A DNA stretch of 64,000 nt from Pelotomaculum propionicicum (lineage in GTDB: Bacteria; Bacillota; Desulfotomaculia; Desulfotomaculales; Pelotomaculaceae): the NCBI RefSeq assembly GCF_004369225.1, contig NZ_QFFZ01000014.1, positions 1 through 64,000 of the forward strand, given 5' to 3'. The notes below the pieces were generated by a model. That model was not told the DNA's origin and did no database searches. It worked only from the letters and a program-made list of their open reading frames with translations. Positions 43,890 to 52,642 of this stretch are shown piece after piece; the stretch's first letter is position 1; each line of letters starts with the position of its first letter. The position numbers were made by a program, and so were the translations under genes.

Positions 43890-46508
43890 TTAGATCGCAG
43901 TAAAAAAAGAAGTCAAACGGCGTGGCCGCAAACCGGCGTTAAGCCACAATTTTTTGCCTGACTCAGCGGGGCGGATAATTTTAACAGCATTCCGCCATTT
44001 GCTGTAGGCAGGGAAGATTTTCGGCAGGGCGTTGTCGAACTGGTCAAAAAGCTGGTGGTTAAAAACCATCTCCGCCTGGTCCGGAAACATGGCTATATAA
44101 AAAATCCGGGTTTCCACGAGATCCTGAAAAAAATGAGTGCCATAGGAAAGCTCAGGCATATACCCGTGCTTCTGCGATGCCACCTCGACCAGCACCGCCG
44201 CGTTGCTTATCTCCGCAAAAGATACCGGCACCCCCAGTGAGGGCGTGCTGGTTCCCCACCGGCCAGGTCCAATCAACATCACTGATTCATGCTCATCGTT
44301 ACAGAAAAACCGGTTGATTTGCCCCACCAGGCGGGCAATTTCATATCGCTCTGATACCGACATCCTGCTGTACTCTTCACCCTGGATATAGACAATGCCC
44401 GTCAGCGCCTGCAAAATATTGCCGCCCATAAAGCTGCCGTTGTTGGCCAGCAGGACATTGTCAGGTGAATAGTCAAGTGAGGCCTCTTTTTTGCGTGGTT
44501 TGCCCACAGTTTGAAGGGGCCGGCACTGCAGCAGGTTGACCTTAAGCCCGGCATCAGCTGAGAAATTAGCCGTGAACTCGATATCCACAGGATAATTGTA
44601 CGCCGCCTCCAGCTTTTTCAGCATCCGGCGTATTATTTGGGGGAAATCAGTCGCGGTCATAAGTTTCTCAAAGGTCAGGACCCAGGCATCGGGTTTTTTG
44701 ATACCTAACTTTTTTATTTTTCGAGTGGTTTCGTGGTCACGCACCGCCAGCAGGTTCCACCCCGGGAAGTCAGCTTTAAGGCCCAGCATATCGTCCAAAA
44801 CAACAGTGTCATTTTCATTTAAGTCGGTATCCAGCACATCAACCTTGTGCTGGGAGAATTTACGGATGTCTTCAAACCCGGCAGCAGGCCGCAGTGTAGG
44901 TCTGTCAAGAGCGACCAGGCGGGGGTAATCATCTTCCACCCGGTTGACCGCCCTTGTGCCCAATCCGGCCACAAGCCTCATCATCCCCGCATCCGGGTCC
45001 AGGTCCTCTCTCCACACATAGGCGTTGTGAGACATAGCCACCCCGGCCAGGTCAGGGAAGAAATATTTGGAGTGACTGGAGCCGGAAACTCGCTGGACCA
45101 GGAGCGCCATTTGTTCATCGCTGCCGGCCAGTCCTCTTTGCAGGCGGTAGGTTAACGCGTCCTCACCCATGGTGCTGGCAAAAACCCGTTTGACAGCTTT
45201 TTCAAAAGCGCAGTATCGTTCCTGGGGGCTGCCCTGGTTAACACAAAATTCACTCTTGTACTTGCCGGCGAAAGCGTTGCCGAAGGCGTCTTCAAGCAGA
45301 CTGCTGGAGCGGATGATAATGGGGGATTGGCCGAAATAATCCAGGACCTGTTCGAATTGTTCGCGGATCGGGGCGGGAAAAGCTCCGTCCATGATCCTCT
45401 GCTGCAGCTCTTTAGCGGCAGTAAAGAAGTTTTCCTTCTTTTTTTGCTCCAGGCGCAATTTCCAGCAGCCGTTCTCCACTAAAAAAGTGTAGTACACGTC
45501 AGACCCTATGTAAAATGAATCATGGTGCTCAAGGTACTGTTCCCAGCAGGTATCCCTATCCGCCTTTAAAATACTGCGGGCGAGCAGCATACCGACTGTC
45601 TTACCCCCTATGAAGCCGGAGCCGATCAGCCTGTTCCTGATCTCCAGCAGGTCCTGGAGGGTAAAATAGGATTTGGCCAGGGACAGGATCCGCTCATCCC
45701 TGCCGATCATGATCTTGCACAAAAGGTCAATTATTTCCCTTTCAGCCGGGACAGCGGACTGGTCACCCTGCTCCAACCTGTCCATCAACTCCTGCGCTCT
45801 GATCAGTATCCGATCCCAGTAATCAAGCCGCCGGACAGCGTCACTGAGTTTATAGTGCTTCAGTTGGGAAAACAGCCTGGCTATATCGACACTGCTGGTG
45901 ACGGGCACGAATTCCTCACCGGAGCTGACATGCGGCAGGAACATGGTTGGAGAATAGCGGTTCCAGACCTTGAGCGGGTGGACATAAAACTGGCCCTTGT
46001 GTTTATAGACATCCAGCAATAGCTGTGTTGTCTCCCGGATGCGGGCGATAGTATGATAAGAGTTGCTGTTCCTCAGCACCGCGAAGTAGGCGATAGTATT
46101 CTGTTCGAACAGGTACGGGCAGGTAACTTTGAAGAAATTGCCGATCATCAGGTCTGTCGCCCAAGCGGACAGCAGGTCGGAAAGGCTGTCAAAAACATAG
46201 AACACGCCTTCTCTTTCCCTGGAGGCAATAGTGTGCACCTCGGTGGAAAACGCCTCAAAGCCGTTGTTGGGGTCAAGTTCATAGACCTTAACACCCGGCA
46301 GGGGTTCAACAACAGCAGGGTGCAGCCCGAACCTGAGGTAAACAACCCTGCGGTTTTCCGACAGGGCCCGGGTTGCAAAAGCTCTTGTGAAATAGCGGTA
46401 GTCATTTATATCGGTTACCTGCCAGACAACATTATCTCCCAAGCGGAGTTGGCCGACAACCTTATCCAACCCGGGCAGGCCGGTGGATATACGTTCAATG
46501 GCAGACAT
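43890..46508 (-). CDS. KaiC-like (P-loop-less) domain fused to a PEP-synthase/PPDK-type ATP-grasp domain
   Basis: 872 residues from ATG 46508 (AGGAAGA upstream). Residues 1-~230 resemble RecA/KaiC proteins (RISTGLPGLDKVVGQLRLGD, FYVFDSLSDLLSAW), but where Walker A should be it reads NVVWQVTDINDYRYF, so ATP binding is unlikely. Residues ~330-750 are a PPDK/PEP-synthase N-terminal ATP-grasp domain: IIIRSSSLLEDAFGNAFAGKY, GEDALTYRLQRGL, VLDTD and INLLQCRP-like VNLLQCRPLQT. The C-terminal part contains MLIGPGRWGTSTPSLGVPV. No PEP-synthase swivelling/phospho-His domain is visible. Function unknown; its leader has ANTAR hairpins. Confidence 0.82.
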   Translation of the reverse strand: MSAIERISTGLPGLDKVVGQLRLGDNVVWQVTDINDYRYFTRAFATRALSENRRVVYLRFGLHPAVVEPLPGVKVYELDPNNGFEAFSTEVHTIASREREGVFYVFDSLSDLLSAWATDLMIGNFFKVTCPYLFEQNTIAYFAVLRNSNSYHTIARIRETTQLLLDVYKHKGQFYVHPLKVWNRYSPTMFLPHVSSGEEFVPVTSSVDIARLFSQLKHYKLSDAVRRLDYWDRILIRAQELMDRLEQGDQSAVPAEREIIDLLCKIMIGRDERILSLAKSYFTLQDLLEIRNRLIGSGFIGGKTVGMLLARSILKADRDTCWEQYLEHHDSFYIGSDVYYTFLVENGCWKLRLEQKKKENFFTAAKELQQRIMDGAFPAPIREQFEQVLDYFGQSPIIIRSSSLLEDAFGNAFAGKYKSEFCVNQGSPQERYCAFEKAVKRVFASTMGEDALTYRLQRGLAGSDEQMALLVQRVSGSSHSKYFFPDLAGVAMSHNAYVWREDLDPDAGMMRLVAGLGTRAVNRVEDDYPRLVALDRPTLRPAAGFEDIRKFSQHKVDVLDTDLNENDTVVLDDMLGLKADFPGWNLLAVRDHETTRKIKKLGIKKPDAWVLTFEKLMTATDFPQIIRRMLKKLEAAYNYPVDIEFTANFSADAGLKVNLLQCRPLQTVGKPRKKEASLDYSPDNVLLANNGSFMGGNILQALTGIVYIQGEEYSRMSVSERYEIARLVGQINRFFCNDEHESVMLIGPGRWGTSTPSLGVPVSFAEISNAAVLVEVASQKHGYMPELSYGTHFFQDLVETRIFYIAMFPDQAEMVFNHQLFDQFDNALPKIFPAYSKWRNAVKIIRPAESGKKLWLNAGLRPRRLTSFFTAI

Positions 46509-46561
46509 ATCAATCTTCCTCTCCTTTCCCAAGCGCCGCGAGGGGAAAAACTGCCACATAT

Positions 46562-46646
46562 CGTAAAAAAAACAAAGGTTCCCTAACAGATGAATATCTG
46601 TTACGGAACCCCATTGCCCCATTGCTGTGAATGCGCCTTTGCATTC
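46562..46646 (-). promoter_or_regulatory. ANTAR-controlled leader of the KaiC/PEP-synthase-like gene
   Basis: Read on the minus strand. P1 is GAATGC-AAAGGC-GCATTC (46646-46629), a perfect 6-bp stem with an A1/G4 hexaloop. P2 is GGGGC-AATGGG-GTTCC (46620-46605), A1/G4 again, the same loop as in the gltB leader. P2 overlaps the terminator GGTTCC-G-TAACAGAT / ATCTGTTA-G-GGAACC (46610-46577), followed by TTTGTTTTTTTT. Confidence 0.8.
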
Positions 46647-46821
46647 GCTGTATAATAATGTAAGAATATTATAACATATTATACCTGACAATGATAGAGG
46701 CGGGCTTGATTATATTTTGCCTGATCTCTCCAGGTAAAGATATATGCAAAAACGTGTACAGCTTCAATAATTATGTTAAAATTAAGAAGTCATTAAAAAG
46801 CAGTGTGGAGGTGCAGTTACA

Positions 46822-47316
46822 TTGAAGAAAAATACACTTGCGGTACTGGTGGTTAACAAGCCGGGCGTCTTGGCCCGCATCTCGGGCTTGTTAAGCCGGC
46901 GGGTGGTCAATATCGAAAGTATCGCGGCCGGATATACCGAGGAGCCGGATGTGACCAGGATCACCCTCGATGTTAAAGGTGACGAGCAAGCACTCGAACA
47001 GGTGATCAAACAGCTTTCCAAGTTGATCGATGTAATCAAAATCGTTGAGCTGAAAACGGAAGAATCGGTTGAGAGGGAACTGGCCCTGATCAAGGTAAAA
47101 GCTGAAACAAGCCGCAGGTCGGAAATAGTCAACCTTGTATCGGTATTCAGGGCGAACATCATTGATGTAAACAAAGAAACTATGATCATAGAAATCCTGG
47201 GCGATGAGAAAAAGATCAACGCTTTCTGCGCGGTGCTGGATGATTACGGCGTGGTGGAACTGGTCCGTACCGGGAAAATAGCGCTGTCAAGAGGTCCTTT
47301 AGCCGTCAAGCAATGA
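46822..47316 (+). CDS. ilvN: IlvN/IlvH, acetolactate synthase regulatory subunit
   Basis: 164 residues with an N-terminal ACT domain (TLAVLVVNKPGVLARISGLL, RRVVNIESIAAG) and the IlvH C-terminal domain (LALIKVKAETSRRSEIVNLV, IIEILGDEKKINAF). It confers valine feedback on the catalytic subunit IlvB, which is not next to it. TTG start with GGAGGTG upstream. It is an orphan gene here, so its partner must be elsewhere. Confidence 0.9.
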   Translation: MKKNTLAVLVVNKPGVLARISGLLSRRVVNIESIAAGYTEEPDVTRITLDVKGDEQALEQVIKQLSKLIDVIKIVELKTEESVERELALIKVKAETSRRSEIVNLVSVFRANIIDVNKETMIIEILGDEKKINAFCAVLDDYGVVELVRTGKIALSRGPLAVKQ

Positions 47317-47371
47317 GGAATTGCCGCCGGCCGATGGAATACTCTGACTTAATTTGCGTATGGATAACACG

Positions 47372-47402
47372 TTGACATAATTATAGCGGGAGTGTATATA
47401 AT
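47372..47402 (+). promoter_or_regulatory. Promoter of the toxin-antitoxin pair
   Basis: TTGACA (47372-47377) and TATATAAT (47395-47402), spacing 17 to TATATA. Confidence 0.65.
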
Positions 47403-47440
47403 AAAGTATATACACATTGCCCGCAAGAGGGAGTCTTCTT

Positions 47441-47716
47441 ATGACCCAGGTAAAAAGGATTATGATCAGCCTGCCGGATTCACTTCTAGCTGAAGTGGAC
47501 GGGATAGCAGCGACAGACAGGCTCAACCGGAGCGAATTTATCAGGGAAGCCATGCGTTTTTATATAACTGAGCGCAGGAGACGCCTTCTTAGAGAGCAAA
47601 TGAAAAATGGCTATTTGGAAATGGCTAAAATAAACCTGACCCTGGCTATTGAGAGCTACAGTCTTGAGTCGGAAGCGGAACAAATTTATGAGCTTGCCTC
47701 GCCGGAGGTAAAATAG
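47441..47716 (+). CDS. EndoAI-type ribbon-helix-helix antitoxin
   Basis: 91 residues from ATG 47441 (GAGGGAG upstream). The N-terminus is a ribbon-helix-helix DNA-binding domain (KRIMISLPDSLLAEVDGIAA, NRSEFIREAMRFYI). The C-terminal helix (LAIESYSLESEAEQIYELAS) is the likely toxin-binding tail. It matches the B. subtilis EndoAI (YdcD) antitoxin, partner of MazF/EndoA. It probably represses its own promoter. Confidence 0.88.
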   Translation: MTQVKRIMISLPDSLLAEVDGIAATDRLNRSEFIREAMRFYITERRRRLLREQMKNGYLEMAKINLTLAIESYSLESEAEQIYELASPEVK

Positions 47717-48070
47717 GTGATGACAATCCGCCGGGGAGACATTTATTATGCGGACCTGAGTCCTGTTGTTGGTTCGGAGCAGGGCGGCACAAGGCCGGTA
47801 ATAATCATCCAAAATGACATCGGCAATCAGTACAGCCCCACCACGATAGTAGCCGCCATAACTTCACAAATCGATAAGCCAAAGCTGCCGACCCATGTGG
47901 CAATGCCTGCCAGCCCGAACGGGCTGGAAAAAAACTCTGTGATCCTGCTGGAGCAGATCAGGACCATTGACAAGAGCAGGCTGCTGGAGAAAGTAACTTC
48001 CCTTGACAGTGAACTGATGGGCAAAGTAAACCAGGCTATTGAAATCAGCCTTAACCTGGTTGATTTATAA
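47717..48070 (+). CDS. ndoA: MazF/EndoA mRNA-interferase toxin
   Basis: 116-117 residues, a complete MazF-type endoribonuclease: [54 protein letters not shown]. Such enzymes cut mRNA at short motifs (EndoA at UACAU). It starts directly after the antitoxin stop (GTG 47717 or ATG 47720) behind GGAGGT. A terminator follows. Confidence 0.93.
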   Translation: MMTIRRGDIYYADLSPVVGSEQGGTRPVIIIQNDIGNQYSPTTIVAAITSQIDKPKLPTHVAMPASPNGLEKNSVILLEQIRTIDKSRLLEKVTSLDSELMGKVNQAIEISLNLVDL

Positions 48071-48099
48071 ATATGAAAATAAAATTTGGTTCTACATGC

Positions 48100-48137
48100 A
48101 AAACCTTTACCCGGCCCGCGGCCAGGCAAGGTTTTTT
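48100..48137 (+). terminator. Intrinsic terminator of the toxin-antitoxin operon
   Basis: AAAACCTT (48100-48107) pairs with AAGGTTTT (48128-48135), with a GC-rich inner part, then Ts. Confidence 0.8.
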
Positions 48138-48172
48138 AATATGCGGGAGGCTTGCGCCAAAGGAGGGCCGAC

Positions 48173-50305
48173 ATGGTCCCAAAAAACACAAGGAAAGTCA
48201 GGGCAGGGACACATTTCCCGCAGGGAGCGACACCTGTCGGCGATGGGGTGAACTTTGCCCTGTATTCAAAGCACGCTGACGGTGTGGACCTTTTGCTTTT
48301 TAATGATCCCCTTGACGCGTCTCCCACGGACGTGATCACATTAACCAACAGGACCAACTTCATATGGCACTGTATGGTAGAGGGCCTGGCGCCGGGACAG
48401 CTTTACGGCTACCGGGTCAGGGGACCCTACCAGCCCCAGTATGGCCTGCGCTTTAATCCCAACCGTCTTCTGGTCGACCCTTACGCCAGAGCGATTACCG
48501 GCAAATTCGTGCCCGGGCGGCTGCACCTGGGCTACGACCCATCTTCCCCGCTGCTGGATCTTTCCTTCAACACGCGCGGTAACGCGGCCGGCGCGCCCAA
48601 GTGCGTGGTGGTTGACGATTCATTTGACTGGGCGGGGGACGTTTCTCCCCATACGCCCATGCGGGACACGATTATCTACGAACTGCACCTGAAAGGCTTC
48701 ACAGCGCACGGCAGCGCGGGTGTAAAACAGCCCGGCACTTTCACGGGGTTAATAGAGAAGATACCCTATCTAAAAAGCCTGGGCATTACAGCAGTAGAAT
48801 TTTTACCTGTCCACCACTGTCATGATGACGACTTTTTGATCAACAGGGGCCTCTTAAACTACTGGGGATACAACACCCTGGGCTATTTCGCGCCGGACAG
48901 CCGTTTCGGCAGCGGTTCCATGCCGGGCTGCCAGGTGCGTGAATTCAAGGAAATGGTCAAGGCCCTGCACCGGGCCGGGCTTGAGGTGATCCTTGACGTG
49001 GTGTACAACCATACCTGCGAAGGCAGCGAGCTGGGGCCGACACTCAGCTGGCGGGGTATCGACAACCCCACATACTACAAGCTGCACTCGGAAAAAAGGT
49101 ATTATCTTGATTACAGCGGCTGCGGCAACTCTTTAAATTTTGACGAGTTCCAGGTAGTGAGGATGGTCATGGATTCACTGCGCTACTGGGTGGAAGTTAT
49201 GCATGTGGACGGCTTTCGCTTCGACCTGGCGCCCGTGCTTGGACGTTCAAGAGGAATATTTGACCGGAACTCCGGCTTTTTTATGGCAGTGCACCAGGAC
49301 CCGGTCATATCCCGCGTGAAGCTAATCGCAGAGCCATGGGATATTACCAGGGAGAATTACCAGGCAGGCAATTTCCCTGTGGACTGGGCTGAGTGGAACG
49401 GCAAATACCGCGACTGCATCAGAAAATATGTCAAAGGCGACCCGGGTATGCTCGCGGAAACAGGCTACCGCCTGAGCGGCAGCTCCGACCTGTACGGCGA
49501 TGATGGCCGTTCGCCCCTGCACAGCATAAACTTTATAACCTGCCATGACGGTTTCACCCTAAATGACCTGGTATCTTTTGAAAAAAAACACAACGAGGCC
49601 AACCTTGACTGCAACACGGACGGCAGTGATTACAACAATTCATTCAACTGCGGCGTTGAGGGGGAAACAGCGGACCCTGCGGTAAACGCGCTCAGGAAAA
49701 AATTTATCAAGAATTTTCTGGCCATATTAATGATATCCCAGGGAGTGCCGATGATCCTGGGCGGGGATGAGTTCAGGCGGACCCAAAAAGGCAACAACAA
49801 CGCCTACTGTCAGGACAACGAAATCAGTTATTTTGACTGGGACCTGGCCGGGAAAAACCAGGACCTGGTTAATTATGTGCGCAGGCTGACAGCTCTCAGA
49901 AAACGCTTCCCGCATTTCAGGCTGGGCCGCTTTTTCACCGGGCAGGACCGGGACCTTGACACCATGAAAGACATAAACTGGTACTCTTCAGATTTAAACC
50001 CGCCCGGGTGGAACCTGCCTGAACAGCGCTTTCTGGCCTATCTGATCGAGGGCAAAGAGCTGGCTGAAGCAACCGCGTCGGAAAAAGAAAGCGATATACT
50101 GGTTATTCTGAACGCCCACCAGGAAGAGATACTGTTTCCTCTGCCGGCCGGCCGGACAGGCTCCGCCTGCCGCAGGCTTGTGGACACCTCCCTGCCGGAA
50201 GGCGAGGACGTGCCGGAAGACCCGGAAGGGCAGGCGCTGGCCTGCCAGGACAGCTACCTTGTAGCGCCGCAAAGTGTGGTTGTACTGATCAGGAAGGACC
50301 GTTAG
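48173..50305 (+). CDS. glgX: GlgX, glycogen debranching enzyme (isoamylase type)
   Basis: 710 residues, start ATG 48173 behind AAAGGAGG. N-terminal CBM48 domain (TPVGDGVNFALYSKHADGVD), then a GH13 barrel with the catalytic motifs HVDGFRFDLAPVLG (nucleophile Asp), LIAEPWD (acid Glu) and FITCHDGFTLND (third Asp). It hydrolyses alpha-1,6 branches of glycogen limit dextrin. No other glycogen gene is in the window. Confidence 0.93.
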   Translation: MVPKNTRKVRAGTHFPQGATPVGDGVNFALYSKHADGVDLLLFNDPLDASPTDVITLTNRTNFIWHCMVEGLAPGQLYGYRVRGPYQPQYGLRFNPNRLLVDPYARAITGKFVPGRLHLGYDPSSPLLDLSFNTRGNAAGAPKCVVVDDSFDWAGDVSPHTPMRDTIIYELHLKGFTAHGSAGVKQPGTFTGLIEKIPYLKSLGITAVEFLPVHHCHDDDFLINRGLLNYWGYNTLGYFAPDSRFGSGSMPGCQVREFKEMVKALHRAGLEVILDVVYNHTCEGSELGPTLSWRGIDNPTYYKLHSEKRYYLDYSGCGNSLNFDEFQVVRMVMDSLRYWVEVMHVDGFRFDLAPVLGRSRGIFDRNSGFFMAVHQDPVISRVKLIAEPWDITRENYQAGNFPVDWAEWNGKYRDCIRKYVKGDPGMLAETGYRLSGSSDLYGDDGRSPLHSINFITCHDGFTLNDLVSFEKKHNEANLDCNTDGSDYNNSFNCGVEGETADPAVNALRKKFIKNFLAILMISQGVPMILGGDEFRRTQKGNNNAYCQDNEISYFDWDLAGKNQDLVNYVRRLTALRKRFPHFRLGRFFTGQDRDLDTMKDINWYSSDLNPPGWNLPEQRFLAYLIEGKELAEATASEKESDILVILNAHQEEILFPLPAGRTGSACRRLVDTSLPEGEDVPEDPEGQALACQDSYLVAPQSVVVLIRKDR

Positions 50306-50339
50306 CTTTTACATATACCTCAGAGAAAGGATGATTGGT

Positions 50340-51467
50340 GTGCTTGCCATTACCGGCGGAAAAGTTCTTACCATGTCCGGAAAACCTATAGCAAAGGGGA
50401 CCGTGCTGGTCAAAGAAGATAAAATTACAGCGGTGTACGGAGGGACAGATGTCCCCCCCGGCAGCAGGGTTGTTGATGCCTCCGGTAAAATTGTCATGCC
50501 CGGCATGATCGACGCCCACTGCCACGTTGGCATAGTAGAGGAGATTTTCCGGGAAGAGGGAGACGACAGCAACGAAACAACTGACCCGGTAACGCCGCAC
50601 CTGCGTGCCATTGACGCGGTATATCCAATGGACCTGGGGTTCCGCGACGCCCTGGCGGCGGGTGTGACCACAATTGTGACCGGACCGGGCAGCGCCAACA
50701 TTATTGGCGGTGAAATGGCAGCGCTGAAAACCTGCGGCACGGTAGTTGATGAAATGATTGTCCGCTTTCCGGCAGGGCTGAAAGCCGCTCTGGGTGAAAA
50801 CCCCAAAAGGAGCTACGGCAAAGAGAAAAAAACGCCTGCCACCCGTATGGCTTCCGCCGCGATTATCAGAGAGGCCCTGCTGCAGGCTCAGAATTATTTG
50901 AAGAAGGAAGACAGGGAAAGAAATTTAAAGATGGAAGCGCTGGCCCGGGTGCTGAGGCGGGAAGTCCCTTTGCGTGTGCACGCCCACCGCGCCGACGACA
51001 TCATGACAGCGGTCAGGATCGCCGGTGAATTCGGGGTGGACCTGATCATAGAGCACTGCACCGAGGGTCACCTTGTGGCCGGGCAGCTGGCCGAGAAAAA
51101 GATCCCGGTGATTATCGGCCCGGTGATCACGAACAGGGCCAAGGTCGAAATGCGGGGCCTCACAACGGAAACAGCCAAAATACTGGATGAGGCGGGAGTC
51201 AGGTTTGCGATTATGACTGACCACCCGGTTGTGCCGGTACAGTACCTGGCAGTGTCCGCCGCGTTTGCAGTCAAAGGAGGATTGTCCGCCGAGCGCGCGC
51301 TGGAGGCTATTACCATAGAAGCAGCCGCCATTCTGGGGCTGGAGCAACGCCTGGGGAGTATTGAGCCGGGCAAGGACGCCGATATTGTTATTTTGGACCG
51401 GCACCCGCTGGATCTTTCCAGCCGGGTGGAGCGGGTATACATAAATGGTATAGAAGTTTTAGGTTGA
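50340..51467 (+). CDS. Amidohydrolase-family protein (imidazolonepropionase-like)
   Basis: About 375 residues. Metal-dependent hydrolase fold: VMPGMIDAHCHVG (HxH), a middle segment RVHAHRADDIMTAVRIAGEF, HCTEGHLV, and IMTDHPVVP with a late Asp, then PGKDADIVILDRHPLD. It is a COG1228-type cytoplasmic enzyme; the substrate is unknown. AGAAAGGA is properly spaced for GTG 50340, so I prefer it to ATG 50331, which touches that site. The lysine often carbamylated in relatives is not evident. Confidence 0.82.
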   Translation: MLAITGGKVLTMSGKPIAKGTVLVKEDKITAVYGGTDVPPGSRVVDASGKIVMPGMIDAHCHVGIVEEIFREEGDDSNETTDPVTPHLRAIDAVYPMDLGFRDALAAGVTTIVTGPGSANIIGGEMAALKTCGTVVDEMIVRFPAGLKAALGENPKRSYGKEKKTPATRMASAAIIREALLQAQNYLKKEDRERNLKMEALARVLRREVPLRVHAHRADDIMTAVRIAGEFGVDLIIEHCTEGHLVAGQLAEKKIPVIIGPVITNRAKVEMRGLTTETAKILDEAGVRFAIMTDHPVVPVQYLAVSAAFAVKGGLSAERALEAITIEAAAILGLEQRLGSIEPGKDADIVILDRHPLDLSSRVERVYINGIEVLG

Positions 51468-51607
51468 ACCCATAAAAAAATTCACTAATAGTTATTGCAT
51501 AAAAAGGATTATTTTTAAAGGAATTTGAAATATATGGTCGAATAAGTCTCTTGATAAAACATACTTGAATGTTACTATAATGGGAATAAATGTCGAGGGG
51601 TGTCGAA

Positions 51608-52015
51608 ATGGCTGGAGAGCAGTTAGATGTCTTAATAGTGGACGATCAGGCCGGGGTCCGTTTCCTGCTGGAGATTGTGGTTAAGGAAGCAGGACACAGG
51701 GTGCATACAGCGCAAAACGGGCTTGAAGCTATTGAGTTTGCGCAATCAAAACGCCCCGACCTGATCTTTATGGACGTAAGGATGCCCCTGATTGGAGGTC
51801 TGGAAGCGCTGGGTGAAATCAAAGCCACCAACTCAATGGTCCAGATTATCATCATGACTGCTTACGGGTCCGAAAAAACCGTTTCTGAAGCTATGAAAAA
51901 AGGAGCTTACTGCTGTATAGCCAAACCCTTTGACGTGAATGAGATTAAAGAACTGCTGGACAAATTCGTATACTGGCGAAGTCATCTTGCTGAAACAGCA
52001 GCCGGAGGCTATTAA
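51608..52015 (+). CDS. spo0F: Spo0F-like single-domain response regulator
   Basis: 135 residues, receiver domain only: VLIVDDQAGVRFLLE, phospho-Asp in LIFMDVRMPLIGG, switch Thr in IIIMTAYGSE and Lys in CIAKPFDV. This matches Spo0F, the phosphorelay intermediate of sporulation initiation. A different CheY-like regulator cannot be excluded. Start ATG 51608, with GAGGGG upstream; a terminator follows. Confidence 0.8.
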   Translation: MAGEQLDVLIVDDQAGVRFLLEIVVKEAGHRVHTAQNGLEAIEFAQSKRPDLIFMDVRMPLIGGLEALGEIKATNSMVQIIIMTAYGSEKTVSEAMKKGAYCCIAKPFDVNEIKELLDKFVYWRSHLAETAAGGY

Positions 52016-52022
52016 TACTTTT

Positions 52023-52045
52023 ACCCCCTGTAAAGGGGGTTTTTT
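52023..52045 (+). terminator. Intrinsic terminator
   Basis: ACCCCCT (52023-52029), loop GTAA, AGGGGGT (52034-52040), then Ts. Confidence 0.9.
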
Positions 52046-52144
52046 ACTTTTGCCTGGACTAACGCTCTGGTATAATGTCTGAAGTATGAAATGTTGCTTC
52101 TTGCCGATAAAGGTTATAATAGAGGTTAAGTTCTGTTTTGGGTT

Positions 52145-52642
52145 ATGGAGTTGAATGATGGTATGTATGTATTCAGGACTTTTTCGGCTGAGGAAACAGA
52201 GTCCTTGGGAGAAAAACTTGGTTCATTTTTAGATCCGGGTGATGTTCTCTGCTTATACGGGGACCTTGGCGCAGGGAAAACCGTATTCGCGCGGGGAGTG
52301 GCCCGCGGCCTCGGCATCGAAAACCATGTCACCAGTCCTACCTTCACTTTGATCAATGAGTATCAGGGCAGGCTGCCCCTTTACCATATGGACGTTTTTC
52401 GTCTTTGCTCCCCACAGGAAATGGAGGACTTAGGCTACGAGGAATATCTTTATGGCAGCGGTGTTACCCTGGTTGAGTGGGCTGACATTGTGCTGCAAAT
52501 ACTGCCGCATGAGAGACTTGACATTACCATTGCCAGGAGTCAGGAAGGTGATGACAGCCGTGAAATTACACTGGCGCCACTGGGAGACAGGTACCGGCGG
52601 TTGGTTGAGGAGTTGATGGCAGTTGTACATCCTGGGCATTGA
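52145..52642 (+). CDS. tsaE: TsaE, tRNA t6A synthesis ATPase
   Basis: 165 residues with Walker A LYGDLGAGKTVFARG, SPTFTLINEY and LPLYHMDVFRL, typical of TsaE (YjeE). It drives turnover of the TsaBD complex that makes N6-threonylcarbamoyladenosine on tRNA. A TATAAT at 52071-52076 may be its promoter. It overlaps the start of tsaB by 20 bp. Confidence 0.92.
   Translation: MELNDGMYVFRTFSAEETESLGEKLGSFLDPGDVLCLYGDLGAGKTVFARGVARGLGIENHVTSPTFTLINEYQGRLPLYHMDVFRLCSPQEMEDLGYEEYLYGSGVTLVEWADIVLQILPHERLDITIARSQEGDDSREITLAPLGDRYRRLVEELMAVVHPGH

Noticed and set aside
47930-48140. CRISPR array or phage attachment site
   Set aside because: No regularly spaced repeats were found here or elsewhere in the window; the repeats present are palindromic intergenic elements.
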